Positions 17,095 to 25,614 of a stretch of 64,000 bases of DNA are shown here, one piece after another. The notes below the pieces were generated by a model. The model was not told where the DNA came from and made no database searches. It worked only from the letters and a program-made list of their open reading frames with translations. Origin of the DNA: Belnapia mucosa. Its GTDB lineage: Bacteria > Pseudomonadota > Alphaproteobacteria > Acetobacterales > Acetobacteraceae. The stretch spans positions 286,013-350,012 of the forward strand of contig NZ_JAEUXJ010000002.1 in NCBI RefSeq assembly GCF_016775475.1, written 5' to 3'. The first letter of the stretch is position 1. The number at the start of each line of letters is the position of its first letter. Both the position numbers and the translations under genes were made by a program.

Positions 17095-18129
17095 ATGTCT
17101 TTCAACTATAAAGTTAATCTCAATGACACGGTTGGGTATTCGTCCGATGCTCAACTTGTCGGTGCGCTCAATGAGGCACTCGGTGACTTCTCCGACCATT
17201 TGGCGGGAGCGGGCACCCTGGTCGTCCAGCTCAACATCGACGAAACGCCAGCCGGGCGCGCCGAGGCTTCACCCACGGCCAGCATTGCCAATGGCGTCAC
17301 GGAATCCGGGGCGACCCTGGTTCAGACCAGCGGCGTCTACGCCCTGCAGAAGGGCGAGCACGTGCCGGGGACGACCTCTGACATTACGGTCACGGTCGAT
17401 CCCGGCTACCTCCCGGAACTCCATTTCGGCGACGGCCCGGTGCCGAACGGCCATGTGGATGCCTCGTCCGTCTTCCGCCATGAACTCGCCCATGGTTTCG
17501 GCGTCAGCGGTTTCCTGCAGCAGGATGGCCAGCCCTCGGCGAATGGGCTGTACGTCACGCCGTACGACACCCTCATCGATCGGCATGACGATGGCACGGC
17601 CTTCTTCACCGGTCCCACGGCCGAGGCCGTCTATGGCGGCCCGGTGCCGCTGACCACGGTGAGCACCACGCAGAACTTCTACCACCTCGCCAATTTCAGC
17701 AGTGACCTCCTGGCCGATGATCTGATGAACGGCGTCTCCTTCGGGGGCCGCTCCTTCCCGATTACCAACCTCGACCTGGCCATCCTCAAGGATGTCGGCG
17801 CTCCGGTGACCGACCTGAACGGAGTCGATTTCCACGGTGTCGGGCACGGCACGGACCCGGACATCCAGGCTCCCTCCGGGAATACCGGTGGGGCCGTGCA
17901 GGCCAGCCTCGACTGGGACGCCATCGGCGCCGCGATGAGCCATTACAACGAGGCGACCGGAGACTGGTGGAACGGCAGCTACGACATGCTGCTGGCCTGG
18001 GATGCCGGGCATGCAGGGTCCAGCGGCGAAGCGCCGCTTCAGGCACCGATCGTGGAGGCCCAACCGGACTGGGACGCCATCGCCGCAGCGGTCACCCAGC
18101 ACTACCTCGAGACTGGCGTCTGGGCTTGA
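17095..18129 (+). CDS. Putative secreted metzincin-type zinc metalloprotease with C-terminal repeats
   Basis: 344 residues. The zinc motif HELAH is at 129-133 (FRHELAHGFGVSGF) and a likely Met-turn at DDLMNG, Met211. The place of the third metzincin histidine is taken by Gly139, so a distal ligand such as His164 or His197 would be needed, as in leishmanolysin-like enzymes. No signal peptide is present. Two copies of a DWDAI-x-AA-(M/V)-xxHY-xx-TG-xW unit (272-293 and 325-344) form the tail, perhaps a type I secretion signal. An AT-rich stretch lies upstream (16980-17010). The protease call is moderate and the export route is inference. Confidence 0.65.
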   Translation: MSFNYKVNLNDTVGYSSDAQLVGALNEALGDFSDHLAGAGTLVVQLNIDETPAGRAEASPTASIANGVTESGATLVQTSGVYALQKGEHVPGTTSDITVTVDPGYLPELHFGDGPVPNGHVDASSVFRHELAHGFGVSGFLQQDGQPSANGLYVTPYDTLIDRHDDGTAFFTGPTAEAVYGGPVPLTTVSTTQNFYHLANFSSDLLADDLMNGVSFGGRSFPITNLDLAILKDVGAPVTDLNGVDFHGVGHGTDPDIQAPSGNTGGAVQASLDWDAIGAAMSHYNEATGDWWNGSYDMLLAWDAGHAGSSGEAPLQAPIVEAQPDWDAIAAAVTQHYLETGVWA

Positions 18130-18368
18130 TCCACTGCAGGTGAGGGGCTGGGGGAAGCGCCGAGGGCGCCGGTCATCGTGGCGCCGGTGCCCAAGCCCGG
18201 CCGGACTGCAAGCCGCTTCCCCGAGCACTCACTGACTGTCCGGAAGGTCCTGGCGGCGCGCAGCACCGTCCGGTTTCGGGCCACGGACGCGTTTGCAGAC
18301 GGCCAGTGACCACCATCCGAAAAGTCCAGGCTTGGTCAGTACGGCCTTTATCCGCCGCCGCTCCGCCC

Positions 18369-18397
18369 TTGCCTTTTCACTTCGTTCCCGATATGTT
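18369..18397 (+). promoter_or_regulatory. Candidate sigma-70 promoter upstream of the transposase-domain protein
   Basis: TTGCCT (18369-18374), 17 bases, TATGTT (18392-18397). A start near 18404 would leave a short leader with no evident ribosome site before the ATG at 18428. Inferred from consensus only. Confidence 0.35.
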
Positions 18398-18427
18398 CTC
18401 TCCGCCCCCACCGCCGAGCCCAACCCC

Positions 18428-19150
18428 ATGCTCCTCTTCCGCCGCAAGCGCCGCCGCCCCGATCCCGTCCCACCCGGCATCTTCCCCGTCGATCTCGTCA
18501 CCCGCCACGACCTGTTCCGCCGCCTCTATCTCGACCCGCTCACCTGCCTCACCCCCGCCCGCCCCTGGGCGCCGATGACGGATGCCGAATGGGCCGAATT
18601 GGCGCCCCTCCTCACCCATATGGGCTGCGGCCTCTCCGACCGCGGCCGGCCGCTGGACTGCACCCCGCGCGAGCGGCTGGACGCCATCTTCCGCTGGGCC
18701 ACCACCAAGCATCGCGGCGGCCGCGCGCCCTGGCGGATGCTGCCGGCCGAACACGGCAAGCCGGATACCGTCAGCCGGTCCTATCGCCGCTGGGCCCGGG
18801 CCGGGCTCTGGCCGCGGCTGCTGGTCGCCGTCGCGCTGCATCCGCAGCGCCTGGCGTCGCTTGCGCATCGCATCTGCTGCGCCTTCCGCCGCGCCATCCG
18901 CCTCTGCGGCGGGCTGCATGCCATCGTGCTCGCCCGGCGGCTGAAGCTGTTCTCGGCGCTGCCGGCGCCCTCGCAATGCCTGCCCGATCCGGATTTGTCC
19001 GAAATCTACCGCCCCATCCATCTGGCCTTCGCCGACTCCATGCTGAAGCGCCTCTGGTTCCCGTCGCGGCGTGTCTGGCGCACCCTGCATGCGATGCACC
19101 GCATGGCCGGCGGCCGCGCCCGCATCCCCCGCTGGATGGAACCCGCCTGA
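18428..19150 (+). CDS. Protein with IS5-type transposase N-terminal (DUF4096-like) domain, no nuclease domain
   Basis: 240 residues. From about residue 49 it follows the DUF4096 pattern of IS5/IS402 transposases: MTDAEWAELAPLL, RERLDAIFRWATT, APWRMLPAEHGKPDTVSRSY and RRWARAGLWPRLL. No DDE nuclease region follows. Instead there is a basic tail ending in a Trp/Arg-rich segment. No inverted repeats flank it, and its stop overlaps the next ATG as TGATG, so it looks like a settled chromosomal gene. A DNA-binding role is likely. It may be a domesticated transposase domain rather than an insertion remnant. Confidence 0.65.
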   Translation: MLLFRRKRRRPDPVPPGIFPVDLVTRHDLFRRLYLDPLTCLTPARPWAPMTDAEWAELAPLLTHMGCGLSDRGRPLDCTPRERLDAIFRWATTKHRGGRAPWRMLPAEHGKPDTVSRSYRRWARAGLWPRLLVAVALHPQRLASLAHRICCAFRRAIRLCGGLHAIVLARRLKLFSALPAPSQCLPDPDLSEIYRPIHLAFADSMLKRLWFPSRRVWRTLHAMHRMAGGRARIPRWMEPA

Positions 19151-19533
19151 TGTTCCGCTTCGACCATGTCCATCTCCGCGCCCGCGACCCGGACGCCATG
19201 GCCCGCTTCTTCGCGGGCCTCTTCGGCGCCAGCGCGCAGCCGGAGGGGCGGCCTGGCCGCTGGGTCCTCCGCCTCGATGGCCAGACCCTGCTGGTCGGCC
19301 CGGCCAATCCGGACCATCCGCCGGCGCCGGCCCCGGCCTTCCCCTATTGCGGGCTGGAGCATATCGGCCTCGGCGTCGCCGATCTCGACGCCGCCCTGGA
19401 CCATCTCCGGGCGCTCGGCGCCGATGTCGCCATCGGCCCGCTCCAGGCCGGCCCGCTCCGCCTCGCCTTCATCCGCGGGCCGGAGGGGGTGATGGTGGAG
19501 TTGCTGGAACGGCGCGAGCACGATCCTTGCTAG
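19150..19533 (+). CDS. VOC family (glyoxalase/dioxygenase fold) protein
   Basis: 127 residues. One vicinal-oxygen-chelate domain is seen: FDHVHLRARDPDAMARFFAGLFG opens the first beta-alpha-beta-beta-beta module and LEHIGLGVADLDAALDHL the second, ending EGVMVELLE with the usual metal-binding glutamate. His7, His77 and the terminal Glu are plausible metal ligands. The ATG overlaps the stop of the preceding gene, implying co-translation. The substrate is unknown. Confidence 0.85.
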   Translation: MFRFDHVHLRARDPDAMARFFAGLFGASAQPEGRPGRWVLRLDGQTLLVGPANPDHPPAPAPAFPYCGLEHIGLGVADLDAALDHLRALGADVAIGPLQAGPLRLAFIRGPEGVMVELLERREHDPC

Positions 19534-19564
19534 GGCAGGGGGCATCCGATGAGGAGTAGCCCGC

Positions 19565-21166
19565 TTGCGCCTTGCCACCCGCCTCGCCCTTCTCGCCAGC
19601 CTGGCCCTGCCATTCAGCGCCGGCGCGCAGCAACCCAAGGTCTTGCGCATCGCGATGACCGCCTCCGACGTGCCCACCACCTCGGGCATGCCGAACAACG
19701 GGTCGGAGGGGATGCGCTTCCTCGGCTTCCCGGTCTTCGAGCCGCTGGTCGATTGGGACCTCACCCAGGCCGAGCGGCCGGCCGATATGCGCCCCGGCCT
19801 CGCCACCGCCTGGGAACAGGATGCCGCCGATCCGCGCAAATGGCGCTTCACCCTGCGCAGCGGCGTCACCTTCCACGACGGCACGCCCTTCACCGCCGAG
19901 AGCGTGGTGTGGAACCTCGACCGCTTCTACAGGAACGACAGCCCGCAATTCGATGCGGCCGGCGCGGCGCTGGCCCGCGGCCGGGTCTCGATCATGACCG
20001 GCTACCGCAAGCTGGAGGATGGCCGGGTCGAGATCGAGACCGCCCGCCCGGTCTCCTACCTGCCCTATCTCCTCACCTGGATCCTCTTCACCTCGCCGCA
20101 GAGCTTCGAGGCCAATGGCCGCGACTGGGGCAAGGTGGCGGCGGCCGGCGCCGCCGGCACCGGGCCCTTCCGCATCAGCCGCTTCGTTCCCCGCCAATCG
20201 GCCGAGCTCTCGCGCAACGACGCCTATTGGAACCCGGAGCGGAAGCCGAAGCTCGACCGCATCCTGCTGCTGCCCATGCCGGAGGCGAATACCCGCCTCG
20301 CCGCGCTGCGCAGCGGTCAGGTGGATTGGATCGAGGTGCCGCCGCCGGATGCCATCCCCTCGCTGCGGCAGGGCGGCTTCCAGGTGGTGACCAACTCCTA
20401 CCCGCATGTCTGGCCCTGGGTCTTCGCCGCGGGCAAGGCGGGCAGCCCGACCGCCGATGTGCGGGTGCGCCAGGCGCTGAACTACTGCATCGACCGCGAC
20501 GGGATGCTGGCGCTGCTGAACGGCACGGCGGAACCCTCGGTGGGCTTCTACAAGGCGGGCGACCCGCTGTTCGGCCAGCCGCAGAACCGCTACCGGCTGG
20601 ACGCCGCCCGCGGCAAGGCGCTGCTGGCCGAGGCGGGCTACGGGCCGCAGCGCCCCTTGAAGCTGACCATCGGCATCTCGACCAGCGGCTCCGGCCAGAT
20701 GCTGCCGCTGCCGATGAACGAGTATCTGCAGCAGAGCCTGAAGGAGAATTGCGGGGTCGAGATCGCCTTCCAGGTGGTGGAGTGGAACACGCTGCTGGCC
20801 GGGCTGCGGGCCGAACCGACCGCGCCGCAATGGCTCGGCGCCGATGCGCTGAACATCAGCCTGGTGTCGTCCGACGCCTCGCAGATGGCGCGCTGGTTCC
20901 TCTCATCCAATGCGACGCCGGTGGGATCGAATGCGGGGCATTGGCGCGACGCGGAATTCGATGCCGCCTTCGCCGCGGTCGAGACCGAGCGCGACCCGGA
21001 GCGCATCCGGGCGGCGCTGCGGCGCGCGCATGAACGCCTCGTGGACGGCGCGCCCTGGCTCTACATCGTCCATGACCTCAACCCGCGCGCCATGTCGCGG
21101 CGCGTCCGGGGGTTCGTCTCGGCCCAGTCCTGGTATCAGGACCTGACCCGCGTGGACCTGCAATGA
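19565..21166 (+). CDS. ABC transporter substrate-binding protein, family 5 (peptide/nickel type)
   Basis: 533 residues beginning at TTG 19565, with GAGGAG 9 bases upstream. A cleavable signal peptide (residues 1-22, ending SAGA before QQPK) directs it to the periplasm. Family marks are RPGLATAWEQD, FTLRSGVTFHDGTPFTAESVVWNLDRF and VRVRQALNYCIDRDGML. A close paralogue follows directly and no permease or ATPase genes are nearby, so the pair must use an unlinked transporter or sense ligands. Confidence 0.88.
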   Translation: MRLATRLALLASLALPFSAGAQQPKVLRIAMTASDVPTTSGMPNNGSEGMRFLGFPVFEPLVDWDLTQAERPADMRPGLATAWEQDAADPRKWRFTLRSGVTFHDGTPFTAESVVWNLDRFYRNDSPQFDAAGAALARGRVSIMTGYRKLEDGRVEIETARPVSYLPYLLTWILFTSPQSFEANGRDWGKVAAAGAAGTGPFRISRFVPRQSAELSRNDAYWNPERKPKLDRILLLPMPEANTRLAALRSGQVDWIEVPPPDAIPSLRQGGFQVVTNSYPHVWPWVFAAGKAGSPTADVRVRQALNYCIDRDGMLALLNGTAEPSVGFYKAGDPLFGQPQNRYRLDAARGKALLAEAGYGPQRPLKLTIGISTSGSGQMLPLPMNEYLQQSLKENCGVEIAFQVVEWNTLLAGLRAEPTAPQWLGADALNISLVSSDASQMARWFLSSNATPVGSNAGHWRDAEFDAAFAAVETERDPERIRAALRRAHERLVDGAPWLYIVHDLNPRAMSRRVRGFVSAQSWYQDLTRVDLQ

Positions 21167-21285
21167 CCGCGCGCTGCCGCGCTTTTGGGCAGGGGCGGGT
21201 TGCCGGCCCTGCCGCAGGGCCGGGCAGCGCCGCTTGCACGCCGCTTGCATCCCACCCGGGGACCAAACCGGGGATGGGACCACAG

Positions 21286-22893
21286 ATGAAGCGACTGGGA
21301 CTGATCGGCGGCCTCGCGCTGGCCGCCCTGCTCGGGGCCTCGCCCGGCGATGCGCAGCAGCCGAAGGTGCTGCGCATCGCCATGACCGCGGCCGATGTGC
21401 CGACGACCACGGGCGCGCCCAATAACGGGTTCGAGGGGGTTCGCTTCCTCGGCTACCCGGCCTTCGAGGGGCTGGTGCTCTGGGACCTCTCGCGGGCCGA
21501 CCAGCCGGCGACGCTCCGCCCGGGCCTCGCCGAGCGCTATGAGCAGGATCCGGCGGACCCCAAGACCTGGATCTTCCACCTGCGCCAGGGGGTGAAGTTC
21601 CATGACGGCACGCCGCTCACGGCCGATGCGGTGATCTGGAACCTCGACCGCTACTTCAAGACCGACAGCCCGCAATTCGAGCCGGCGGGCAGCGGCATCA
21701 CCCGCGCCCGCGTCCCCATCATGGGCGCCTATCGCAAGATCGACGACCGGACCGTGGCGATCACCACCACCCGCGTCGCCAGCTACTTCCCCTACATGGC
21801 CGTCTATATCCTGATGACGAGCCCGCAGAGCTTCGAGCAGGGCGGGCGGGACTGGGCCAAGGTGGCGCAGCTGCCACCCGCCGGCACCGGGCCCTTCCGC
21901 CTCTCGCGCTTCACCCCGCGCGTCTCGGCGGAGCTGTCGAAGAACCCGGAGTACTGGGACCAGGCGCGGGTGCCGAAGCTCGACCGGGTGCTGCTGCTGC
22001 CAATCCCGGAGGCGAATAGCCGCCTCGCCGCGCTCCGCTCCGGCCAGGTGGATTGGATCGAGGTGCCGCCGCCGGATGCGATCCCGAGCCTCAAATCGGC
22101 CGGGTTCAATGTGGTGACCAACAGCTATCCGCATGTCTGGCCCTGGTTCTATCAGACGGGCGGCAGCACCACCCCCTTCCGCGATGTCCGGGTCCGCCAG
22201 GGGCTGAACTACTGCGTCGACCGCGCCGGGCTGGTCGAGCTGCTGAACGGCACGGCGGAGCCGAGCGTGGGCTGGCTGAAGCCCTCCGACCCGCATTTCG
22301 GTCGCCCGCAGAACCGCTATGGCTTCGACCCCGCGAAGGGCAAGGCGATGCTCGCCGCGGCCGGCTTCACGGCGCAGAACCCGTTGCGTTTCAAGGTGAT
22401 GATCTCGGCCAGCGGCTCCGGCCAGATGCTGCCCCTGCCGATGAACGAGTTCCTGCAGCAGAACCTGAAGGAGGCCTGCGGTGTTGAGGTCTCGTTCGAA
22501 GTGACGGAGTGGAACACCCTGCTGACCGCGGTGCGCCAGGCCCCGGATGCCCCGATCCTCAACGGCTCGACCTCGGTCAACCCGTCCTCGCCCTCCTCCG
22601 ATCCGGCGGTGGCGGCGCGCTACTTCCTGCAGGCCTTCGTCCCGCCCAATGGCTTCAACTGGGGCCAGTGGAACGACCCGCAATTCGAGGAAGCCTTCGC
22701 CGCGCTCGAGAATGCCCGCGACACGGCGAGCTACGACGCCGCCTATGCGAAGGCGCATGAGCGGCTGGTGGACAATCCGCCCTGGCTTTTCATCGTCCAC
22801 GACCTGAACCCCCGCGCCATGTCGCGGCGGGTGCGCGGGTTCACCTCCGCGCAGTCCTGGTTCCAGGACCTCGTGACGGTGGACCTGCAATAA
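21286..22893 (+). CDS. ABC transporter substrate-binding protein, family 5, paralogue of the upstream gene
   Basis: 535 residues. The signal peptide has the core GGLALAALLGASPGDA before QQPK. The mature protein repeats the neighbour's landmarks almost word for word: KVLRIAMTAADVPTT, VDWIEVPPPDAIPSL, TNSYPHVWPW and GSGQMLPLPMNEFLQQ. The two clearly arose by tandem duplication. I start at ATG 21286; an in-frame ATG at 21274 is possible. The C-terminal halves differ more, so ligands may have diverged. No permease is linked. Confidence 0.88.
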   Translation: MKRLGLIGGLALAALLGASPGDAQQPKVLRIAMTAADVPTTTGAPNNGFEGVRFLGYPAFEGLVLWDLSRADQPATLRPGLAERYEQDPADPKTWIFHLRQGVKFHDGTPLTADAVIWNLDRYFKTDSPQFEPAGSGITRARVPIMGAYRKIDDRTVAITTTRVASYFPYMAVYILMTSPQSFEQGGRDWAKVAQLPPAGTGPFRLSRFTPRVSAELSKNPEYWDQARVPKLDRVLLLPIPEANSRLAALRSGQVDWIEVPPPDAIPSLKSAGFNVVTNSYPHVWPWFYQTGGSTTPFRDVRVRQGLNYCVDRAGLVELLNGTAEPSVGWLKPSDPHFGRPQNRYGFDPAKGKAMLAAAGFTAQNPLRFKVMISASGSGQMLPLPMNEFLQQNLKEACGVEVSFEVTEWNTLLTAVRQAPDAPILNGSTSVNPSSPSSDPAVAARYFLQAFVPPNGFNWGQWNDPQFEEAFAALENARDTASYDAAYAKAHERLVDNPPWLFIVHDLNPRAMSRRVRGFTSAQSWFQDLVTVDLQ

Positions 22894-22903
22894 GCGGGGC
22901 GGG

Positions 22904-23245
22904 GTGATCGGCGCCCTCGCAACGCTCCTCTCCTGCCAGCTGGCGGGGGAGGTCCTGGCGAGGGCGCTGCACCTGCCGGTCCCGGGGCCGGTGATCGGCA
23001 TGGTCCTCCTCTTCGCCGCTCTCCTGCTGCGCCGGCAGGAGGCACCGCCGGCGCTGGCGGCCACGGCCGATGCGCTGCTCACCAATCTCGGCCTGCTCTT
23101 CGTGCCGGCGGGCGTCGGGGTGGTGCTCTACCTGCCGCTGCTGGCGCGGGACTGGGCGCCGCTCTCGCTCGCGGTGCTGGTTGGAACGCTCGCCGCCATC
23201 GCGGTGACGGGGCGGCTGGCGCAATGGCTGCTGCGCCGGCGATGA
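22904..23245 (+). CDS. CidA/LrgA family membrane protein
   Basis: 113 residues with four hydrophobic helices. The family core is visible: LPVPGPVIGMVLLFAALL and LLTNLGLLFVPAGVGVVLYLPLL. It begins at GTG 22904. These holin-like proteins work with LrgB-type partners in control of murein hydrolase activity or in export of small carboxylates such as pyruvate. Its stop overlaps the ATG of the LrgB gene. Confidence 0.85.
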   Translation: MIGALATLLSCQLAGEVLARALHLPVPGPVIGMVLLFAALLLRRQEAPPALAATADALLTNLGLLFVPAGVGVVLYLPLLARDWAPLSLAVLVGTLAAIAVTGRLAQWLLRRR

Positions 23246-23961
23246 GCGAGCTCGGCGAGATCTGGGTCTATCTGGCGCGGGAGCCGCTGGCGGCGCTGAC
23301 GGCGACGCTGCTTGCCTGGATCGGCGCGCTGCGGCTGCAGCGGGCGCTGGGGCGGCATCCGCTGGCCAATCCTGTGCTCTTCGCGGTCGCCATCCTGGCG
23401 GCCGCACTGCTTCTCACGGGAATCGACTACCGCGCCTATTTCGAGGGGGCGCAGTTCGTGCACTTCCTGCTCGGCCCGGCGACCGTGGCGCTGGCCGTGC
23501 CGCTGCACCGGCAATGGGCGGCGGTGCGGCGCTCGGCGGCCTTGGCGGCGCTCTCGGTCGTCACCGGGGGGCTCTTCGCGGCGGCGGTCGGAGTCGGGAT
23601 CGCCCTCGCGCTCCGGGCAGCGCCCGAGGTGGTGGCCTCGCTCGCCCCCCGCTCGGTCACGACTCCGGTAGCGATGGGCATTGCGGAGCGGATTGGTGGG
23701 CTGCCCTCCCTCACGGCCGCCCTCGTCATCTGCAGCGGCATCACCGGCGCGGCGCTCGGCCCGCTCGTTCTCGACCTGGCAAGGGTCCGCGACATGCGCG
23801 CGAGGGGACTCGCCATCGGGACTGCATCGCATGGGATCGGCACCGCCCGCGCGCTCTCGGTCAGCGCCGCCGCAGGGGCCTTCAGCGGCCTTGCAATGGG
23901 ATTGAATGCCTTGGCTTCGGCCCTGTTGCTGCCGCTTCTGTGGCATCTGGTCTTCGGTTGA
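23242..23961 (+). CDS. LrgB family membrane protein
   Basis: 239 residues from ATG 23242, which overlaps the LrgA stop as ATGA. Several hydrophobic helices are present. The LrgB signature LAPRSVTTPVAMGIAERIGG and the later GTASHGIGTARAL are intact. With the preceding CidA/LrgA protein it forms the two-component inner-membrane system. An upstream in-frame GTG would lie inside lrgA and is less likely. Both genes follow the binding-protein pair on the same strand. Confidence 0.88.
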   Translation: MSELGEIWVYLAREPLAALTATLLAWIGALRLQRALGRHPLANPVLFAVAILAAALLLTGIDYRAYFEGAQFVHFLLGPATVALAVPLHRQWAAVRRSAALAALSVVTGGLFAAAVGVGIALALRAAPEVVASLAPRSVTTPVAMGIAERIGGLPSLTAALVICSGITGAALGPLVLDLARVRDMRARGLAIGTASHGIGTARALSVSAAAGAFSGLAMGLNALASALLLPLLWHLVFG

Positions 23962-23975
23962 GGGCTCCGAAGGGG

Positions 23976-23990
23976 TTTTCCACAAGAATC
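23976..23990. promoter_or_regulatory. DnaA-box-like and CcrM (GANTC) sites upstream of gcrA
   Basis: TTTTCCACA (23976-23984) differs at one base from the DnaA consensus TTATCCACA. GAATC (23986-23990) is a GANTC site for CcrM methylation. Both lie about 105 bases before gcrA. In Caulobacter gcrA is DnaA-controlled, so the pairing is suggestive. Confidence 0.4.
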
Positions 23991-24091
23991 CGCTGCCGCG
24001 ACATCCGCCAGAACTTGTGGCCTCACCACGCGATATCCTACCGTATCTTGTGGGTGGCGACATCTGGTAGGTCGAGGCAGGGGAGAACCAC

Positions 24092-24517
24092 ATGGAGTGG
24101 ACGGCAGAGGCAATCGACCAGCTTCGGGCCTATTGGGCCGAGGGGCATTCGACCGCCGAGATCGGCCGACGCATGGGCATCTCGAAAAATGCCGTCGTCG
24201 GCAAGGCCCATCGCCTCAACCTCGATGCGCGCCCGAGCCCGATCCGCCGCGAGGCCGAGGCCGCCGAGCGCCCCGCCGCGCCGCGCCGCATCGCCTCGCC
24301 GCGGGAGGTGGCGCCGCGCCGGCCGGAACAGCCCTCCGCCGTGGTGCGGCCCTTCCCGCGCGCCTCGCTGCGCAGCTGCTGCTGGCCGCTCGGCGAGCCG
24401 GGCACGCCGGAATTCCGCTTCTGCTCGGCCGAGGCGGCGAGCGGGAAGCCCTACTGCCAGGAGCATGCCTCCGTCGCCTATGTGAAGGCCCGCGACCGCC
24501 GCGAAGACGCCGCCTGA
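24092..24517 (+). CDS. gcrA: GcrA cell cycle regulator
   Basis: 141 residues. The N-terminal helix-turn-helix is the GcrA signature: WTAEAIDQLRAYWAEGHS, then EIGRRMGISKNAVVGKAHRL. A variable Pro/Arg-rich linker follows, then the conserved cysteine-rich end (CCWPLGEPGTPEFRFC and PYCQEHASVAYV). GcrA binds RNA polymerase sigma-70 and activates promoters carrying methylated GANTC sites in alphaproteobacteria. GGGGAG lies 8 bases before the ATG. It is monocistronic. Confidence 0.95.
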   Translation: MEWTAEAIDQLRAYWAEGHSTAEIGRRMGISKNAVVGKAHRLNLDARPSPIRREAEAAERPAAPRRIASPREVAPRRPEQPSAVVRPFPRASLRSCCWPLGEPGTPEFRFCSAEAASGKPYCQEHASVAYVKARDRREDAA

Positions 24518-24600
24518 TCCGCCTCCGCCTGCGCGCCGCGGCTTGCCCCGCGGCGCCGGCGGGGCGATCCTGACGAAATGGTCATCCATTCTGCCAGCCG

Positions 24601-25461
24601 GTGACCGGCTGGCTTGCCGGGCTGGCGCTGCAGGTGGCCGCGCTCGCCGTCTTCGTCTGCATGGACACGCTGCTGAAGCTGCTGACGGCCCATTACGCCG
24701 TGCCGCAGCTGATGTGGGCGCGCTTCCTGTTCAGCCTGATCGCGGTGGCGCTTCTGTTTCGCCTCACTATGGGGCGGCTGCCCTGGCGGTCGCGGGCGCC
24801 CTGGCTCCAGGCCTGGCGCAGCATGATGCTGGCCTGCGCGAATTTGATGTTTTCCTCCGCCCTGCCGCATCTGCCGCTGACCGATGCGACGGCGATCGGC
24901 TTCGCCTCGCCCCTGCTGACCGTGGCGCTGGCGGCGGTGTGGCTGGGGGAGAGGGTCGGCTGGCGGCGCTGGCTCGGGGTCGGCATCGGCCTTGCCGGCG
25001 TGCTGCTGGCGCTGCGGCCGCCCTTCCTGACCGGGGCGGAGCCGCCGCATTGGGCCGCTATCCTGCCACTCGGCAGCGCCTCGGCCTTTGCGGTCTACCA
25101 GATTCTTACGCGCCGGCTGGCGGCGATCGATGACCCGCGCACCACCATCCTGCATACGGGCTTTGCAGGCGCGGTGGTGACCAGCCTGGTGCAGCCGCTG
25201 GTCTGGACCTGGCCGCCGCTGGGGGATTGGGGGCTGCTGGTCATGCTCGGCCTGCTCGGGGCACTCGGCCATGGGCTGCTGGTGCTGGCCTATGCCCGGG
25301 CGCCGGTCAGCCTGCTGGCGCCGCTTTCCTATACCCAGCTGGTCTGGGCGACGCTCTCGGGCGTGCTGGTCTTCGGCGATTGGCCGGATCGCTGGACCTT
25401 GATGGGTGCCGCGATCATCGCCGCCGGAGGAATCCTGGTTGCCCTGCCGGACCGGAGGTAA
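24601..25461 (+). CDS. DMT superfamily (EamA) transporter
   Basis: 286 residues starting at GTG 24601, with ten predicted hydrophobic helices in two five-helix EamA repeats. Landmarks are DATAIGFASPLLTVALAAVWLGERVGWRRWLGVGIGLAGVLL in the first half and QLVWATLSGVLVFGDWPD in the second. It probably exports a small metabolite or amino acid. A GC-rich stem (GCCCCGC/GCGGGGC, 24550-24570) just upstream may terminate gcrA. Confidence 0.85.
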   Translation: MTGWLAGLALQVAALAVFVCMDTLLKLLTAHYAVPQLMWARFLFSLIAVALLFRLTMGRLPWRSRAPWLQAWRSMMLACANLMFSSALPHLPLTDATAIGFASPLLTVALAAVWLGERVGWRRWLGVGIGLAGVLLALRPPFLTGAEPPHWAAILPLGSASAFAVYQILTRRLAAIDDPRTTILHTGFAGAVVTSLVQPLVWTWPPLGDWGLLVMLGLLGALGHGLLVLAYARAPVSLLAPLSYTQLVWATLSGVLVFGDWPDRWTLMGAAIIAAGGILVALPDRR

Positions 25462-25614
25462 CGGCACCCGCTTGCGTCCTGCGCCCCATTGGTCTAGCGC
25501 AGGGGCCTGCCACCGGAGGAGAGCGGGGCCATTTCGCACGCCAGGCTGCAACAGCCGCACCGCAAGCCCATCGACCGCGAGGGACATCCCCGGGCCGCAC
25601 TCGATGCCGGCGCC

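Noticed and set aside
18428..19150. Complete insertion sequence
   Set aside because: No DDE domain, no terminal inverted repeats and no target duplication were found around the transposase-like domain.
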